DNA from: an uncultured Bacilli bacterium
GTDB taxonomy: Bacteria > Bacillota_I > Bacilli_A > RF39 > UBA660
Assembly: GCA_944358225.1 (NCBI GenBank)
Contig: CALVQP010000052.1
Location: 1-7,982 of the forward strand
Direction: 5' to 3'
Length of the DNA: 7,982 nt
Shown here: piece after piece, positions 5,413 through 7,982 of the stretch
How positions within the stretch are numbered: the stretch's first letter is position 1
Layout of the letters: every line of letters starts with the position of its first letter
Translations under genes and position numbers: made by a program
The notes under the pieces: generated by a model
Database searches by the model: none
Seen by the model: only the letters and a program-made list of their open reading frames with translations
What the model was told of the DNA's origin: nothing

Positions 5413-7245
5413 ATGAAATACTTAATTACTGGTGCTAGTGGCCTTTTAGGTCAAGATATTATAAAAGAATTATTAAACCAAGGTGTTTTACCGCAAAATA
5501 TTTATGGGGGAACAAGTAAAACCTTTGATATTACCAATATAAAAAAGATTAATAAGGTAATAACTGAGTTTCAGCCTGATGTTATCATTCATTGTGCTGC
5601 TTATACTAATACAGAGCAAGCTGAAAAAGATTTTGAACTTGCTCATAATATAAATGTCATAGGAACTGAAAACTTAATCAAAAACATCCAAAATACTAAT
5701 GTTAAATTTTTCTTTATTAGTAGCGATTATGTATTTGATGATACTAATTTTAAAGAATATTTTCCTGATGATAAAACTCATGCTTTAAACGTGTACGGCA
5801 AAACCAAAATTTTAGGGGAAAACATAGTTAGAAAATATCCTAATTCATTTATTATTCGTACCGCTTGGTTATTTGGTTTAGGAGGAGAAAATTTCATTAA
5901 TACTATGTTAGATGTTGCCCAGTCTCAAAAACAAGCTCAAGTTGTATCAGATCAAATAGGTTCGCCGACTTCTACTTCTGATTTAGCTAAGACTTTAATT
6001 GATATGGCTAATACTAACAAATATGGTACTTATCATGTTGTTAATGAAGGCTTTGTGGATCGAGCTTCGTTTGTACGTTATATTTATCAAAAACAAAATC
6101 TGTTAGTTGGCATTAAAAATATTTTGACTGAAAATACTTCTTCAAAAATAAAGCGTCCTTTAAATACTAAATTAAATACTGATAACCTTACTAAAAATGG
6201 TTTTTCTAAATTACCGTCATGGCAAGAGGCTACAGATGAATATTTAGAAAAATTACAAACCCAAAATTTTCGGTATAATAACTATCCAAATTATCTTGTT
6301 ACCGGAGGAGTAGGATTTATTGGTAGTAACTTTTTGCTTTATATGACTGCTAAATATCCTGATATTAACTTTATTTGTTTAGACAAATTAACCTATGCTG
6401 GGGATTTTAACAATATCATTCCACTTTTAAACTTGCCCAATTTTAAATTTATTAAAGGAGATATAACAGATCCTGTTTTAGTAGATAGTTTATTTAAAAA
6501 GCATGATTTTACTAAAGTAATTAATTTTGCTGCTGAATCTCATGTAGATAATTCTATTGCTAACCCTTCAGTATTTTTGAAGACTAATATTTTAGGAACA
6601 CAAAACTTAATGGATGCGTGTTTAAAATATAAAGTGCCGCATTTTCATCAAATTTCTACTGATGAAGTATATGGTGATTTAGGATTAAATAACACGGAAA
6701 AATTCAATAAAAATAGTCTTGTAAAACCATCTAATCCTTATGCTGTTAGTAAAGCTAGCGCCGATATGTTAGTAAAATCATATGCTCATACTTATGGACT
6801 AAATTATACAATATCTCGCTGTTCTAATAACTATGGACCCAAACAAGATGTTGAAAAGCTTATTCCAATGTGCATTTCCAAAGCTTTACAAAATGAGCCT
6901 ATTTTACTTCATGGAGACGGATCAAGCGTTAGAGATTGGATATGTGTTGAAGATCACGTTAAAGCAATCGATCTGATATTACATCAAGCAGAGTTTGGAT
7001 CCCTTTATAATTTAGGGGGCAACTACCAATGTTCTAATTTAGAAGTAGCTAAAACTATTTTAAAATACTTAAAAAAAGATCTTAGTCTATTAAAATTTAT
7101 TACCGATCGGCAAGGACAAGATCAAAGATATGCTATGGATTATAGTAAAATACAAAAAGAACTTGGTTGGCAACCTCAAGAAAATTTTGAAGACAAAATA
7201 AAAGAAACGATTGAATATTATAAAAAAATGACTTATAAAAAATAA
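5413..7245 (+). CDS. rmlD-rmlB: Bifunctional RmlD-RmlB fusion: dTDP-4-dehydrorhamnose reductase and dTDP-glucose 4,6-dehydratase
   Basis: One 610-residue protein with two complete extended short-chain dehydrogenase domains. Residues 1 to about 285 are RmlD: G7-A-S-G10-L-L-G13 for NAD(P)H, HCAAYTNTEQAE, SS104-D-Y-V-F-D, and Y128-G-K-T-K132, with Tyr and Lys at the Salmonella RmlD numbers. D-Q-I-G-S-P-T and K-R-P-L-N-T-K-L complete it. After a short linker (about 286-293), residues 294-610 are RmlB: T297-G-G-V-G-F-I-G304, LDKLTYAGD, AAESHVDNSI, T416-D-E418-V-Y-G, N-P-Y443-A-V-S-K447 and RDWICVEDH. All catalytic residues of both halves are visible, so both are probably active. RmlB makes the substrate of RmlC and RmlD reduces the product of RmlC, so the fused halves flank the step encoded by the gene just upstream. 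The ribosome site is weak (a GTGAG next to the rmlC stop), so translation may depend on coupling to rmlC. Confidence 0.92.
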   Translation: MKYLITGASGLLGQDIIKELLNQGVLPQNIYGGTSKTFDITNIKKINKVITEFQPDVIIHCAAYTNTEQAEKDFELAHNINVIGTENLIKNIQNTNVKFFFISSDYVFDDTNFKEYFPDDKTHALNVYGKTKILGENIVRKYPNSFIIRTAWLFGLGGENFINTMLDVAQSQKQAQVVSDQIGSPTSTSDLAKTLIDMANTNKYGTYHVVNEGFVDRASFVRYIYQKQNLLVGIKNILTENTSSKIKRPLNTKLNTDNLTKNGFSKLPSWQEATDEYLEKLQTQNFRYNNYPNYLVTGGVGFIGSNFLLYMTAKYPDINFICLDKLTYAGDFNNIIPLLNLPNFKFIKGDITDPVLVDSLFKKHDFTKVINFAAESHVDNSIANPSVFLKTNILGTQNLMDACLKYKVPHFHQISTDEVYGDLGLNNTEKFNKNSLVKPSNPYAVSKASADMLVKSYAHTYGLNYTISRCSNNYGPKQDVEKLIPMCISKALQNEPILLHGDGSSVRDWICVEDHVKAIDLILHQAEFGSLYNLGGNYQCSNLEVAKTILKYLKKDLSLLKFITDRQGQDQRYAMDYSKIQKELGWQPQENFEDKIKETIEYYKKMTYKK

Positions 7246-7274
7246 AGACTTTCTAAAATGTTGGAAAGTCTTTT
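7244..7274. terminator. Strong bidirectional terminator
   Basis: Bases 7244-7256 pair with 7261-7273: a 13-bp stem (one G-T pair) with the tetraloop AATG, centred on GACTTTC/GAAAGTC. On + it is followed by TTTTC; on - the strand reads AGTCTTTA followed by six T. It fills the gap between the TAA of rmlDB (7243-7245) and the TGA of the phosphoribosyltransferase (7274-7276), serving both. Confidence 0.88.
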
Positions 7275-7858
7275 CATTTGTGATATTGTTTAAAGAATTT
7301 TACAAACTTTTTATAATCGCGATTATCCTCTGACCAAGGATAACTAATCATATGATTAGTATAAAGATAGTAATCTGGTTTCAAAAAACTAAAATCCATA
7401 TAATTAAGAGTTAAAATTTTGATATTGGGCTGAGTAAAAAAATTATTTACAACCTCTAATACTTTCTGCATAGTATAACCATAATCTATACTATCATCGA
7501 TAATTAAAATATTTTTTTCTGTTTTATATCTTTGCCATTTTGTTTCATCAAATGAAATATTTCTAGAAGCATCTTTAGCGTGAACATTATGCTTTATTTC
7601 CCATTTTCTTAACCGAACTTTAAGAAATTTAGGTAAAATAATCAAAAGTGAACTGCCAAGCTTTTTTACAAGTGATAATTTTGTTCTTTGGGAAACAATT
7701 TCTAAAAGGGGAAGATTTAAAATCTTAGCTAACTCTAGCCCCAACATAAAGCCACCTTTACTTACACAAATGATTACTTGAAAATCTTCTTTAATACTCA
7801 TTGCTAATTGTTTAGAATCTTTTATAACATCCAAAATGCTCAATTCCTTATAAATCAT
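7274..7858 (-). CDS. Type I phosphoribosyltransferase-like protein
   Basis: A 194-residue soluble protein. IICVSKGGFMLGLELA (29-44) matches the pyrophosphate loop and first helix of type I phosphoribosyltransferases. ILIID121-D122-SIDYGYT (117-129) is the PRPP loop, in which the Asp pair binds the ribose hydroxyls. The usual D-T-G or S-T-G of that loop is D-Y-G here (Tyr126), a clear departure from the signature. A basic insert with K-F-L-x-V-R-L-R-K-W-E (about 77-87) and a late S-Y-P-W-S (about 172-176), like the base-binding hood of xanthine-guanine enzymes, give it the look of PRT-like proteins found in glycan clusters rather than a nucleotide-salvage enzyme. GAGGT (7867-7871, minus strand) lies 8 bp before ATG 7858. 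It ends on TGA, convergent with rmlDB. Substrate unknown: purine salvage, sugar-phosphate chemistry or regulation are all open. Confidence 0.75.
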   Translation of the reverse strand: MIYKELSILDVIKDSKQLAMSIKEDFQVIICVSKGGFMLGLELAKILNLPLLEIVSQRTKLSLVKKLGSSLLIILPKFLKVRLRKWEIKHNVHAKDASRNISFDETKWQRYKTEKNILIIDDSIDYGYTMQKVLEVVNNFFTQPNIKILTLNYMDFSFLKPDYYLYTNHMISYPWSEDNRDYKKFVKFFKQYHK

Positions 7859-7877
7859 AAACCAATACCTCGATAAT

Positions 7878-7918
7878 ATTGTAACATTATTTTTATTTTA
7901 TAGCTAATTATTTATGGC
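7878..7918 (-). promoter_or_regulatory. Possible promoter of the phosphoribosyltransferase gene
   Basis: On the minus strand, TACAAT (7878-7883) preceded by TGT is an extended -10, but it would place the transcript start at the Shine-Dalgarno sequence, which is too close. A TTGCCA further upstream (7914-7919) is a good -35, yet its TATAAA partner is only about 12 bp away. A promoter is likely in this stretch, but the exact boxes are not settled. Confidence 0.3.
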
Positions 7919-7943
7919 AATCGCTTAAAAATGTAATAAAATT

Positions 7944-7979
7944 AACTGATGCTTGGAATAACTTCAAATATCAGTTTTT
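7944..7979. terminator. Terminator-like hairpin near the right edge
   Basis: AACTGAT (7944-7950) pairs with ATCAGTT (7970-7976). An inner TTGGA/TTCAA stem (7953-7957 with 7963-7967) extends it around a 5-base loop. TTT follows on +, and AATTTTATT on -. As no + gene precedes it, it more likely ends a minus-strand gene beyond the right edge, upstream of the phosphoribosyltransferase. The rest of 7859-7982 holds no gene that I can see. Confidence 0.5.
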
Positions 7980-7982
7980 CTA

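Noticed and set aside
1..7982. Alternative genetic code (TGA as Trp), suggested by the low GC content
   Set aside because: Trp is encoded by TGG throughout, no conserved Trp position falls on TGA, and the phosphoribosyltransferase ends on TGA right at its terminator.
1..7982. CRISPR array, tRNA, insertion sequence or prophage
   Set aside because: No regularly spaced repeats, no tRNA-like cloverleaf, no transposase or terminal inverted repeats and no phage genes were seen.

Overview
The window is very AT-rich bacterial DNA with strong Shine-Dalgarno sites (AGGAGG type), sigma-70-like promoters with TGn extended -10 elements, and the standard stop code (TAA, TAG and TGA all end genes). This suggests a low-GC bacterium, possibly Firmicutes-like or an uncultured gut lineage. 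Nothing in the sequence fixes the taxon. The content is a surface-polysaccharide or glycan-decoration locus, probably from the variable part of a larger cluster.

Left part (1-1452, + strand): the C-terminal part of a PAPS-dependent sulfotransferase, then a class I methyltransferase of the zinc-finger plus LHFAPE type that is cut by one in-frame TAA at codon 74. The two are 13 bp apart and look like the tail of an operon that modifies a glycan. Their transcription meets a convergent minus-strand gene (1453-2331) for a putative GT-B-like glycosyltransferase.

Middle (2332-4755): a 125-bp divergent promoter region with a short palindrome between the two promoters. It is followed by an overlapping pair: a DPM1/GtrB-like GT2 enzyme that should load a sugar onto a polyprenyl-phosphate, and a multi-spanning membrane protein with a DD motif in its first outer loop, which resembles a GT-C transferase. 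Together they look like a donor-maker and user pair for adding sugar outside the membrane.

Right part (4756-7276): a good promoter drives rmlC and then a fused rmlD-rmlB gene. Two polypeptides therefore carry the last three steps from dTDP-glucose to dTDP-L-rhamnose. rmlA is not in the window. A compact bidirectional terminator ends this operon and also the convergent minus-strand gene for a PRPP-type phosphoribosyltransferase (7274-7858). The right edge holds a terminator-like hairpin and no recognisable gene.

The features most worth following up are the D-then-B fusion, the His-to-Gln change in RmlC, the single nonsense codon in the methyltransferase, the uncharacterised GT-C-like protein, and the altered PRPP loop of the phosphoribosyltransferase. 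I see no tRNA, rRNA, CRISPR array, insertion sequence or phage gene.
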